Below, piece after piece: positions 1 through 6,306 of a stretch of DNA of 6,579 nt. Below the pieces are notes generated by a model, which was not told the DNA's origin, ran no database searches, and saw only the letters and a program-made list of their open reading frames with translations. Made by a program: the position numbers and the translations under genes. Source of the DNA: Chitinophagales bacterium (GTDB lineage Bacteria > Bacteroidota > Bacteroidia > Chitinophagales > UBA10324); the NCBI GenBank assembly GCA_026786335.1, contig JAJAYG010000060.1, positions 1 through 6,579 of the forward strand, in the 5' to 3' direction. The number at the start of each line of letters is the position of its first letter. Position 1 is the stretch's first letter.

Positions 1-1308
1 ATATTCAGCCGCAAGCTGCCCCCATTTAAAATTTAGTGCCGAAAGAATTTTAATTTCTGCTCCACCTGAGTAAGAATAATATTTTAAACCGAGATTCATT
101 AATGTATCTGATGCAGGCACCACTTTTTCATTGCTGCCACCCAATGGCACAAGTGCAATATGCAGTTCATTTTGAAAACTCGCATTTTTAAAAACAGGCG
201 TGTTTGTTATAACACCACCACCCAATCCAATGGTACCAATTTCAAAACTATCAGTGTTCCAATAATCATAATGCTGAAAACCACCAATGAGAACCTTCAT
301 ACGGTGCACGCTGTCAATATTTTTGCCGAACAAAATTCCATCACCAATAACATTGTTTACGACTTTTGAAGTTGATCCTATATTTAAATCAGTTCTCAAC
401 CTAAAGTAGTCGAATGGTTTTCTGAATCTTACTTCCAATGGATTTCCATAAGTAAGATCTAACTTTAACATTGGATGAACCGCGCCGCCATTTGGCTGAT
501 TTACACCGGCAGCAACCGAAAGTGAAAGCGGTTCTTTCTGGTAAATTTCTTTATTCACTACTCTCTTCATTTTTCCCTGTAACAAACGATTAAAGCCTCT
601 CTCGGGATCAACCACTGTTGCAAGCACTTCCCTAAGTACGCGAGGTCCACCGGTTTTTCTATCGTCGAGAATGGAGGAACTTAATCTATAAAGCACCTCA
701 CCTAAAAAAATTCCACTTACTGTTGTGTTGATTAAATCGTTATAAGATGGTTTGGAATTTTCCATAAATAATTCCCACATCAACCTACCGCCCAACACAA
801 AAGGAGTGGATTCTGTAAAACTGTATCCGTTAGAGCGCGCTGCATTAAAATAAAGACTGCCGGTGTATGGGTGCAATGAAAAATTTGTTAGAAAATCATC
901 GGTATCCCATTCCCATCCATTGCTAAAATTACTTTTAACTCTTGCAATACTTATGTCGGCATAAGGGGCGCTGAATAGAAACTTATAATAAGACCATATT
1001 AAAAAATTAGTTGCCGACACTTCAAAGACTGGAATAAGTACCGAATATTTTTTGTTGAATTCGGGATCATCATTTCTTAAATAATTTTTGTGCGAAAGTG
1101 ATAAGGTGTCTTTACCCGGACGTGGCAATGAATCTTTAAATCCTGCCGGTGGTATTAAAGCTAATGAAGCACTTGCATAAAATATATTATCACAAAATAA
1201 ACCAGGTGCTGTAACAAATTTGCTATTACCAAAACTTGGCTGGGTGTAGCCTGCAACGCAATTGCAAATGAAAATTGTTAAAAAAATACGTGTATAAAAT
1301 ATATTCAC
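1..1308 (-). CDS. DUF3943-type outer-membrane protein, C-terminus cut by window edge
   Basis: The minus-strand frame is open from the GTG at 1308-1306 to base 1: 436 codons without a stop, running off the left edge. The start is fixed by an in-frame TAA at 1320-1318, four codons upstream. GTG is the only usable initiator before the first ATG at residue 177. A signal peptide follows at once (basic MNIFYTR, then a hydrophobic stretch to about residue 20, cleavage probably near 'VAGYTQ'). Residues 146-208 carry what I recognise from memory as the DUF3943 core: 'HPYTGSLYFNAARSNGYSF', then 'GGRLMWELFMEN', 'NDLI' and 'GEVLYRLSS'. From about residue 258 to the edge the chain alternates polar and hydrophobic/aromatic residues and glycines, as in an outer-membrane beta-barrel. 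The family has no established function; location is inferred. The start overlaps the upstream gene's stop (GTGA, 1308-1305), suggesting translational coupling. Confidence 0.82.
   Translation of the reverse strand, partial: MNIFYTRIFLTIFICNCVAGYTQPSFGNSKFVTAPGLFCDNIFYASASLALIPPAGFKDSLPRPGKDTLSLSHKNYLRNDDPEFNKKYSVLIPVFEVSATNFLIWSYYKFLFSAPYADISIARVKSNFSNGWEWDTDDFLTNFSLHPYTGSLYFNAARSNGYSFTESTPFVLGGRLMWELFMENSKPSYNDLINTTVSGIFLGEVLYRLSSSILDDRKTGGPRVLREVLATVVDPERGFNRLLQGKMKRVVNKEIYQKEPLSLSVAAGVNQPNGGAVHPMLKLDLTYGNPLEVRFRKPFDYFRLRTDLNIGSTSKVVNNVIGDGILFGKNIDSVHRMKVLIGGFQHYDYWNTDSFEIGTIGLGGGVITNTPVFKNASFQNELHIALVPLGGSNEKVVPASDTLMNLGLKYYSYSGGAEIKILSALNFKWGQLAAEY
1305..1308 (-). other. GTGA start/stop overlap
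   Basis: On the minus strand, the TGA stop of the 72-residue membrane protein (1307-1305) overlaps the GTG start of the DUF3943-type gene (1308-1306) by a shared four-base GTGA. No Shine-Dalgarno-like purine run precedes it. This arrangement usually indicates that ribosomes terminating on the first gene re-initiate on the second, so the two proteins are probably made together. The overlap is read directly; the coupling is inferred. Confidence 0.7.
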
Positions 1309-1523
1309 GATGTGCTTTTAAACCTACCGGTAACCAAAAGCAAAATTCCACTTACAAGTAATACTCCACCGATAATTGGAGACCATTGCACCGGATGGTA
1401 TTCATTGCGGTTGATCTGTATGGGACCTAAATCAACTACATTCTCATGGGTAACAAAGTTGAACCCCGTGACGATCATCATGATTATCCCAATTGCTATA
1501 AAACCGATTGCTAAGTTTTTCAT
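1305..1523 (-). CDS. small two-helix membrane protein with 'VVDLGPIQ' motif
   Basis: This 72-residue protein has two hydrophobic segments (about residues 5-25 and 47-66). They flank a short polar loop with 'ENVVDLGPIQINRNE' at residues 27-41. I recognise this layout (helix, loop with V-V-D-x-G-P-I-Q, Pro-rich lead into a second Gly/Leu helix, basic tail) as a recurrent uncharacterised small inner-membrane protein type in Bacteroidota and other Gram-negatives; the match is from memory. No catalytic or metal-binding residues are evident. The start is ATG at 1523-1521, with no Shine-Dalgarno sequence. It is the first gene after a 214-bp non-coding gap, and its stop overlaps the start of the DUF3943-type gene. 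It may therefore be the lead gene of a two-gene transcript. A frame on the opposite strand across the same bases (1312-1560) looks like a shadow and is not called. Confidence 0.8.
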   Translation of the reverse strand: MKNLAIGFIAIGIIMMIVTGFNFVTHENVVDLGPIQINRNEYHPVQWSPIIGGVLLVSGILLLVTGRFKSTS

Positions 1524-1737
1524 AAGCTTAAATTTTCTGCTAACTGCAGAGATGGATTAATTAAATTATTTAAAACTCAAAGGTGAGTTGGAGAGTTGAT
1601 TGGGGTTTTACACAATTCAAGAAAAATGTTACATCATTCACACTTTTAAAGTATGCCCCATTTTTATTTTTACTAAACTTTATTAAGGCTATTCAATACA
1701 TTTTATTTATAAAAATGAAAAACATTCCAGTTAAAAA
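1524..1737. other. non-coding gap, likely holds promoter for the downstream gene pair
   Basis: These 214 bp are the only sizeable gap in the window and contain no credible gene. They are very AT-rich next to the end of the YihY gene. On the minus strand they include a near-palindrome (1639-1655), a tandem pair of similar 8-mers (gtgagttg at 1583-1590, gagagttg at 1591-1598), a short inverted repeat aactc/gagtt (1574-1578 and 1585-1589), and a 5-bp stem tctgc/gcaga with loop taact (1536-1550) 13 bases before the ATG of the 72-residue gene. The gap is much longer than the other junctions (26 bp or less), so an internal promoter is likely. No strong match to the Bacteroidota -33/-7 consensus (TTTG, then TAnnTTTG) could be found. 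Confidence 0.5.
1639..1655. promoter_or_regulatory. near-palindromic 17-mer, possible operator over a weak -7 element
   Basis: The sequence cacactttTaaagtatg is a dyad centred on base 1647, with seven of eight flanking pairs complementary. On the minus strand it contains TACTTTAA (1653-1646), a poor match to the Bacteroidota -7 box, lying 20 bases downstream of TTTA (1677-1674), a one-mismatch -33 box. If real, transcription would start near 1640 and leave an untranslated leader of about 115 bases before the ATG at 1523. AT-rich DNA yields such dyads by chance, so this is only a candidate. Confidence 0.15.
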
Positions 1738-2637
1738 TTATTTAACTCTGTCCTTTTGATTAACAGCATTTGCCGAAGCTTCAACATCTCCATCGTAAAA
1801 TTCAGAATACATCTTTGTAAACTGAGCGCCAAAGAGTACTATCATTGAAGAGTAAGAAGTCCATAAAAGAATAAGTATAACAGCGCCTGCTGCACCATAA
1901 CCCGAGCCCGGGCTTGCAGTGCCAAAGTAAAAACCCAATAACGATTTACCTATCACAAATAATAATGAAGTAGCAATGGCACCAACCCATACTGAATGCC
2001 ATTTTATTTTTGCATCGGGTAGTGTCTTAAACATTAATCCAAATAATAAAGCGATTACGCCAAAGGAGAAAATAAAATTTAAAATTTGGAAAAGAATCAA
2101 CAATGATGGTGACCAATGCTGCTGAACCCACGATGAAAACACTGTTAACATAGAGGATAAGAATAAAAAAATGAGGAGCAGAAAAGCAATGGATACAATT
2201 AAGCCAAAAGAAAAAACTCTTGTTTTTAAAAAAGAAATAATGCCTGACTTACCGGGGGTGGCCTTTACTTCCCAAATAATGTTCAATGATTTTTGTAGTT
2301 GTACAAAAACTCCGGTTGCACCAATTAAAATGGTGGCGATTCCAAAAATGCTTGCAGCAACTGAGTGTTTGCTTTTGCTCGCCATTAAAACCATTTGCTG
2401 CAATTGATCGGCAGCGGAATTGCCCATTACCTGAGAAATCTGCCTATGCAATTGACCATTAACTGCTTCGGTTCCAAAAAAATAGCCTGCAAGCGATACT
2501 ACCACCACTAATAATCCGGGTAAAGAAAACACTGCATTGTAAGCAATGATTGCGCTCTCGCGAAATGGATCACGATCGAACCAAATTTTAAATGAAGCCT
2601 TAGCAAGCAAGCCTATTTTGGCGAGGGTGATTTTCAT
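1738..2637 (-). CDS. YihY/BrkB-family inner-membrane protein
   Basis: This is a polytopic inner-membrane protein of 299 residues, the usual size for the family. Six hydrophobic segments lie at roughly residues 33-54, 93-115, 141-165, 179-203, 214-238 and 246-271. Family landmarks appear in order: 'AYNAVFSLPGLL' at the start of helix 1; 'GATGVFVQLQKSLNIIW' near 106-122; 'LPDAKIKWHSVWVGA' near 206-220; and 'YGAAGAVILILLW' then 'LFGAQF' in the last helix (247-273). The tail is short and polar. The family was once misannotated as ribonuclease BN; its molecular role is not settled, so no transported substrate should be assumed. The frame extends to a TTG at 2643, but the ATG at 2637-2635, two codons in, is far more plausible. 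The gene follows the AsmA-like gene by 22 bp and is probably the last of the six-gene run. Confidence 0.92.
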   Translation of the reverse strand: MKITLAKIGLLAKASFKIWFDRDPFRESAIIAYNAVFSLPGLLVVVVSLAGYFFGTEAVNGQLHRQISQVMGNSAADQLQQMVLMASKSKHSVAASIFGIATILIGATGVFVQLQKSLNIIWEVKATPGKSGIISFLKTRVFSFGLIVSIAFLLLIFLFLSSMLTVFSSWVQQHWSPSLLILFQILNFIFSFGVIALLFGLMFKTLPDAKIKWHSVWVGAIATSLLFVIGKSLLGFYFGTASPGSGYGAAGAVILILLWTSYSSMIVLFGAQFTKMYSEFYDGDVEASANAVNQKDRVK

Positions 2638-2659
2638 AATCAAATTTTATTTCATGCAT

Positions 2660-5023
2660 TTATTCTGCCTGTTTCAAAAAAATGCCTTTGCGTTGTTCTG
2701 AGTATTTGGTCCTTATTGGTTCGGTATTTAGCTCGCGAAGATTTTCATACGCACTCATAAGTGTTTCAGGAAAATCACTTTCATATTTTATTTTTAAAAA
2801 AGAAAAACCGTTAAATGGGATCGTGTTTTCTTTGGATAATATTTTCACTTGCTTATCAGTTCCGTTCTCCTTAAAGTATTGCTGAAAAATTTTTTCACGC
2901 GATGTTTCCAATTGTGCAAATTTTTTATTTACCAATTCAGCGCCAATCAACTGATAGCATTTATCTTGCACCGTAAACAACATAGCATTATTTACATGAT
3001 TATTCAAATACCTCAGAAACAATAAATCCTTCTGCGACATTTTATTAATGAATAATGAATCAGATTCAGTCATCACTTCGCCTCTGTTTTCTTTAAGTGA
3101 AAAGAAGTACTTTTTCTTCGCCTCAAAAAACAGAATATATTCCTTTTCTTTCTCTGTATAGTAAAATGGAATAACTGAAATACTTGCATCAGGATTCTTT
3201 TTTAAAAAATCAGAAATCTTATTCAGAAATTTTTCCTGATCATGGCTCAATATTGTTTGCCTCATCGCATAGCTTAATGAAATAGATTTTTCAATCTCAA
3301 TCTCTGTAGTTTTTACATTATGCTGGTAATGAATTGAAGGTGGTTTTATAAAAATATTTTTTATCAAATCGTCAATCACATCTGAAATGTGAAAAGAAGG
3401 ATTATTTAAATCACCCGTTATTGGAATCTCATAGTCAATCACGTTCCCCTTCTCTCTAATAAAAGCTAAGATTAATGGCATGGGCAACCACTTTGTATTT
3501 GTTCTTTTAATTTTTTTTGTAACCCTTATATCTACCACCAAAAAATGATTCGTACTCGCAATGTTGTCATTGCGAACAACCCAGTTACCATTCATCTCAA
3601 CAACGCCTCTGTCTACCGGAAAAGAAGTATAGGTGATCAGATAAGGATTAAATGAAGCAGCAGAAATATTCTGCAACTTGTAATGGAGATCAAAATCCTT
3701 ATTGTCTTTGGGGTTCATTTTCACTGCTACATCGATTACTCCGAATGGTTTAATTCCACTGTGTGAAGTAACCTTAACCCATTCATTTTTATTATTTACC
3801 GAATCGGCTTTAAGGCTAAAGGGGTTTAATGCAGCTGAATATTTTTCATTCAAAGAATAATCATTGAACTTAAGATTCCCGTTGTTTACAACAAGACTGT
3901 TAATGGTATAATCACTCTTTAAAAAGTTTGCAAAAATAATTTTCAAATAATCAGCAATCTCCAGAATCAGGTTAAATTTTTCGGGGTTTGCATTGGCTGC
4001 TGTAACATTTGCACCTCGTATACCAAACATGTTTTGCAAATTATCAAGGCTATCATACCGCTCATATTTAAAGTAAGGATGAGAAAGTACTATTGAATCG
4101 AAAAAATATTTTTTGTTTTCTGGATTAAGTTCCAGTATTCCTACTGTGAGTTTATCAAATGATGCGTAATCTTCCTTGGGGTTTTTACCAAAATGAAAAT
4201 CATTGAGCGACATTTTACCATACATATTTATACTTTGCGTATTGCCTAGATTGCCTTTGGCTTTTACATCTGCATCAATACTGGCTGAGAAACTTCCATA
4301 GTTCACAATGTCCTTCATGTATTGTTCAATGATGTTGAGATCAAGCTGATGCGCTACTGTTGCAATCCTGTAATCCTTTGTTTTAAAGTTGATCATAAAA
4401 TCGCCGCTTACATCGCCATTTCCGGTTCCGGGGAGAAAAGAAAATGTTCCCGTAACCGAATCAGTATTCCAATATTTACCTGTGCTCTTAAAATTTAGTT
4501 CACGAATAGCATAGTTGACAGGAATCAGCAATTCGGCATATTTAAATTCGCCTTTAATAATTTCTACATTGAGAATATTAAAACGCACCGGAAGTTTAGT
4601 GGTGTCAACAATTTCTTCGGGAATAAATTTTTCGATGAGGTCAGAAAAATTAAAGATCGTGTCGTTTTGAGATACAATTGCATGTGGGCGGTCAAGTGTA
4701 AGAGAAGTTATTTCATAGGTTTTTGAAAGCAATTTCAGTATCGAAATATTTATGTCAACTCCTTCTGAAGAAAAAAAAATACTATCACTGTTTTGCTCAT
4801 ATATTTTTACGTTACTTAAATGAACAGATCCGCCAAAAGGATTTACCAAAGCCCAATCTATTTTGATTTCCCTGCCGGTATATTCAACATCATATTTTTC
4901 AATAAGGTATTTAGTAATTGGTGAAATAAAAAATATCACCACCGCAACAAATGCAATGATGATTATTGAAAAAATGATGAGTATTTTTTTCCACCTATTA
5001 TTGAATAACTTCTTTACTAACAT
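2660..5023 (-). CDS. AsmA-superfamily (DUF748-like) envelope protein
   Basis: This 787-residue protein has a basic N-terminus and a single hydrophobic anchor at about residues 12-33. A long, mostly polar chain predicted to lie in the periplasm follows. The N-terminal part fits the DUF748 branch of the AsmA/bridge-like superfamily: 'WALVNPFGGSVHLSNVKI' (58-74), a hydrophobic/polar strand pattern, 'LDRPHAIV' (110-117), then 'FNFSDL' (124-129). The C-terminal repeat of the fold shows 'DYEIPITGDLNNPSFHISDV' near 530-550, matching the family's 'LPv.Gdl.dPkF' segment. From about 575 an OmpA-like region is suggested by a helix and 'FLKKNPDASISVI', but it is divergent. Relatives (AsmA, TamB, YhdP, YdbH) bridge inner and outer membranes and are implicated in phospholipid transport or outer-membrane homeostasis; applying this here is inference. 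The frame extends to GTG at 5026, but the adjoining ATG at 5023 is the preferred start. Confidence 0.85.
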   Translation of the reverse strand: MLVKKLFNNRWKKILIIFSIIIIAFVAVVIFFISPITKYLIEKYDVEYTGREIKIDWALVNPFGGSVHLSNVKIYEQNSDSIFFSSEGVDINISILKLLSKTYEITSLTLDRPHAIVSQNDTIFNFSDLIEKFIPEEIVDTTKLPVRFNILNVEIIKGEFKYAELLIPVNYAIRELNFKSTGKYWNTDSVTGTFSFLPGTGNGDVSGDFMINFKTKDYRIATVAHQLDLNIIEQYMKDIVNYGSFSASIDADVKAKGNLGNTQSINMYGKMSLNDFHFGKNPKEDYASFDKLTVGILELNPENKKYFFDSIVLSHPYFKYERYDSLDNLQNMFGIRGANVTAANANPEKFNLILEIADYLKIIFANFLKSDYTINSLVVNNGNLKFNDYSLNEKYSAALNPFSLKADSVNNKNEWVKVTSHSGIKPFGVIDVAVKMNPKDNKDFDLHYKLQNISAASFNPYLITYTSFPVDRGVVEMNGNWVVRNDNIASTNHFLVVDIRVTKKIKRTNTKWLPMPLILAFIREKGNVIDYEIPITGDLNNPSFHISDVIDDLIKNIFIKPPSIHYQHNVKTTEIEIEKSISLSYAMRQTILSHDQEKFLNKISDFLKKNPDASISVIPFYYTEKEKEYILFFEAKKKYFFSLKENRGEVMTESDSLFINKMSQKDLLFLRYLNNHVNNAMLFTVQDKCYQLIGAELVNKKFAQLETSREKIFQQYFKENGTDKQVKILSKENTIPFNGFSFLKIKYESDFPETLMSAYENLRELNTEPIRTKYSEQRKGIFLKQAE

Positions 5024-5028
5024 CACAT
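5021..5028 (-). other. ATGTGATG: start-stop pair overlapping the AsmA-like start
   Basis: On the minus strand the bases 5028-5021 read ATGTGATG. An ATG followed at once by TGA (5028-5023) overlaps the probable ATG start of the AsmA-like gene (5023-5021) by one base, and an in-frame GTG occupies 5026-5024. Three initiators are thus packed into eight bases in the 21-bp gap after the iron-permease-family gene. The ATG at 5023 is favoured because it is an ATG with an in-frame continuation. Whether the start-stop pair affects initiation is unknown. Confidence 0.35.
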
Positions 5029-5044
5029 TTTTTTATGCGAACTA

Positions 5045-5527
5045 TTACTTCAATTTAGCAATCAACTCCTTTTCCATATCCTTTTTAATATCGTGATCTG
5101 CTTCAGATTCATCAATGGAATGCGATTGTTGAAGATTTTCTTCCTTGCGTGTAAAATCACTCAGCTTAGAATAATATTTCTGTATAATTTTTAATTCGTG
5201 TTCACTCATGTTTTCAATATCAACCAAGCGGTTACTTGCAAGCTCATTTGCAGCTACTAACTCATTCAACTTTAACTGTATTGCAAGCGCATCTTTGTTT
5301 TGAGATTTTTGAATAAGAAACACCATGAGAAAGGTGATGATGGTAGTAACGGTATGTATCATCCATTGCCAATGTTCAGAGTAATTAAAGAATGGCCCGG
5401 CAAGTAACCATATCAATACGATGGCGGCTGCAATTACAATTGCAGGATTACTCCCTGATGCATTTGCCACATGTGATGAGAGTTTTTCAAAAAAATGTAA
5501 CCTCGAGAATTTTTCATTCGAATTCAT
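5045..5527 (-). CDS. short 'low-affinity iron permease' family (PF04120-like) membrane protein
   Basis: The product has 160 residues and two membrane helices (about 28-47 and 53-73). They surround and lead into the family's signature: 'WLLAGPFFNYSEHWQW' (40-55), 'TVTTIITFLMVFLIQKSQN' (59-77) and 'DALAIQLKLNEL' (79-90). After this comes 'LASNRLVDIENMSEHEL' (96-112), also typical. The last 45 residues are charged and probably helical or disordered. The family name derives from similarity to yeast low-affinity iron uptake protein Fet4. Short bacterial members like this have, as far as I know, no demonstrated iron transport, and the neighbours here give no link to iron. Start is ATG at 5527-5525, inside the last 14 bases of the preceding gene in another frame, which supports a shared transcript. 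The AsmA-like gene follows after 21 bp. Confidence 0.87.
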   Translation of the reverse strand: MNSNEKFSRLHFFEKLSSHVANASGSNPAIVIAAAIVLIWLLAGPFFNYSEHWQWMIHTVTTIITFLMVFLIQKSQNKDALAIQLKLNELVAANELASNRLVDIENMSEHELKIIQKYYSKLSDFTRKEENLQQSHSIDESEADHDIKKDMEKELIAKLK

Positions 5528-5930
5528 TCTTAGAAATTTCTTTTCCGTTACTTTTTATTCGATTAGTAACGGCATGAACTAATTTTTGAGTTGTTGATTT
5601 AATCTGATTTGAGTTCCTGGCTGCCAAGCCTGAAACAATGCTTTGAAAAACAATTCCTGCCAATTTCCTAATCGGATTTCGTGATGAACTAAAGAAAATT
5701 TTTCTTGCAACAAACCCAGAGGCAATCCCTATAGCAGCGTTTCCAAATCCGTTTTTTAAATCTGTTGATTGTGTAGCTTCTTTAAACGTATTCTTAATAA
5801 GGTTAATTGGTTTTAAACTATCGTAAGTTAATCTAAACTGCTCTTTGAGTTCTCTTAATTCCTCATCTCTTTTTGCTTCCAATAATTTTATTGCATTGCC
5901 GAGTGTATTATTGGGGGTGATGTTTTTCAT
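5514..5930 (-). CDS. uncharacterised small envelope-associated protein (138 aa)
   Basis: I do not recognise a named family. The protein begins with a charged, probably coiled helix (residues 9-35, 'LLEAKRDEELRELKEQF'). A linker follows, then a glycine/alanine-rich hydrophobic stretch (61-80, 'GFGNAAIGIASGFVARKIFF'), a basic turn 'SRNPIRKLAG' (83-92), a second hydrophobic stretch (about 88-104) and a polar, basic tail. The two hydrophobic stretches could be a tight membrane hairpin or amphipathic surface helices. Its ATG overlaps the stop of the holin-like gene (ATGA, 5930-5927), and its 3' end overlaps the iron-permease-family start by 14 bases, so it is embedded in the operon. Architecture and position recall enterobacterial YqjK (charged N-terminal helix, hydrophobic helix, 'RHPN'-type turn, second helix), but I claim no homology. 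That it is a real gene is well supported by the overlaps. Confidence 0.8.
   Translation of the reverse strand: MKNITPNNTLGNAIKLLEAKRDEELRELKEQFRLTYDSLKPINLIKNTFKEATQSTDLKNGFGNAAIGIASGFVARKIFFSSSRNPIRKLAGIVFQSIVSGLAARNSNQIKSTTQKLVHAVTNRIKSNGKEISKNEFE
5927..5930 (-). other. ATGA start/stop overlap
   Basis: The TGA stop of the holin-X-like gene (5929-5927) and the ATG of the 138-residue gene (5930-5928) share ATGA on the minus strand. With no ribosome-binding purine run nearby, re-initiation by the terminating ribosome is the likely way the second gene is translated. The two proteins are therefore probably produced in linked amounts. Confidence 0.7.
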
Positions 5931-6280
5931 GCTGTTTTTTCTTTTAAGAATTGTGTGATGATAGAATTGTTGATTGGTGTTTTAATCAACCGCTGCTTAA
6001 AGAAGAACAAAATGAGTGCAACAACCGAATAGAAAGCAGCAACAATGAAAAATCCGAAATATGATTTTCCCAATAACTCACCAATCCATAAAGCCAACCC
6101 AATATTCAACATAATACCGATTAGTGAGATTGAAATAATTATTGCAACACTTGCAGCAAGTGATGCTACCACATCGGCCGATTTATCAATGGCCTTAAGC
6201 TTATATAATTCAACAGTGGTTTTTGCCAATACCTCTGCTTTTTCAAAAAGTGTTTCTAATTGTGTTGGTTTTTCTTCCAT
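5927..6280 (-). CDS. holin-X / YqjE-like (PF07332-type) two-helix membrane protein
   Basis: The 117-residue product has an amphipathic N-terminal helix (about 8-35, 'LFEKAEVLAKTTVELYKLKA'). Two membrane helices follow (about 40-63 and 74-95), separated by 'LWIGELLGKSYFGFF', and a short basic tail closes the chain. This is the layout of the 'phage holin superfamily III / actinobacterial holin-X' group, which includes chromosomal E. coli YqjE. Despite the name, chromosomal members are not known to lyse cells, and there are no phage genes nearby; an envelope-stress or membrane-shaping role is more likely, as inference. Start is ATG at 6280-6278, with no Shine-Dalgarno sequence. It lies 26 bp after the YtxH-type gene and is joined by ATGA to the next gene. 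Confidence 0.83.
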   Translation of the reverse strand: MEEKPTQLETLFEKAEVLAKTTVELYKLKAIDKSADVVASLAASVAIIISISLIGIMLNIGLALWIGELLGKSYFGFFIVAAFYSVVALILFFFKQRLIKTPINNSIITQFLKEKTA

Positions 6281-6306
6281 CTTAATTAATATTTAAAAGG
6301 TTTGAT

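Noticed and set aside
1312..1560. Open frame of 82 codons on the plus strand opposite the 72-residue membrane protein
   Set aside because: Its residues are the antisense of a protein with clear membrane helices and a recognisable motif; no start context, family or neighbour on that strand supports it.
1699..1746. AT-only hairpins just after the YihY stop (gttaaa/tttaac at 1730-1746; cattttt-type stem at 1699-1717) as a terminator
   Set aside because: The stems are six A/T-rich pairs with no GC core, and neither is followed by a clean U run on the minus strand; chance is as likely in such AT-rich DNA.
2171..2407. Plus-strand open frame inside the YihY gene
   Set aside because: It is antisense to conserved YihY segments and shows no recognisable protein features; a shadow.
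2638..2643. TTG at 2643 as the start of the YihY gene
   Set aside because: An ATG lies two codons downstream at 2637; TTG initiation adds only two residues and has no ribosome-binding support.
4863..5096. Plus-strand open frame spanning the AsmA-like gene start
   Set aside because: It is hydrophobic only because it is opposite the N-terminal anchor of the AsmA-like protein; a shadow of AT-rich sequence.
5927..6280. Prophage remnant or lysis cassette suggested by the 'holin' family name
   Set aside because: No endolysin, structural, integrase or repressor gene lies nearby, and chromosomal YqjE-type relatives share this family label without being phage genes.
6045..6296. Plus-strand open frame of 83 codons opposite the holin-X-like gene
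   Set aside because: It is antisense to the two membrane helices, and all credible genes here run on the minus strand.
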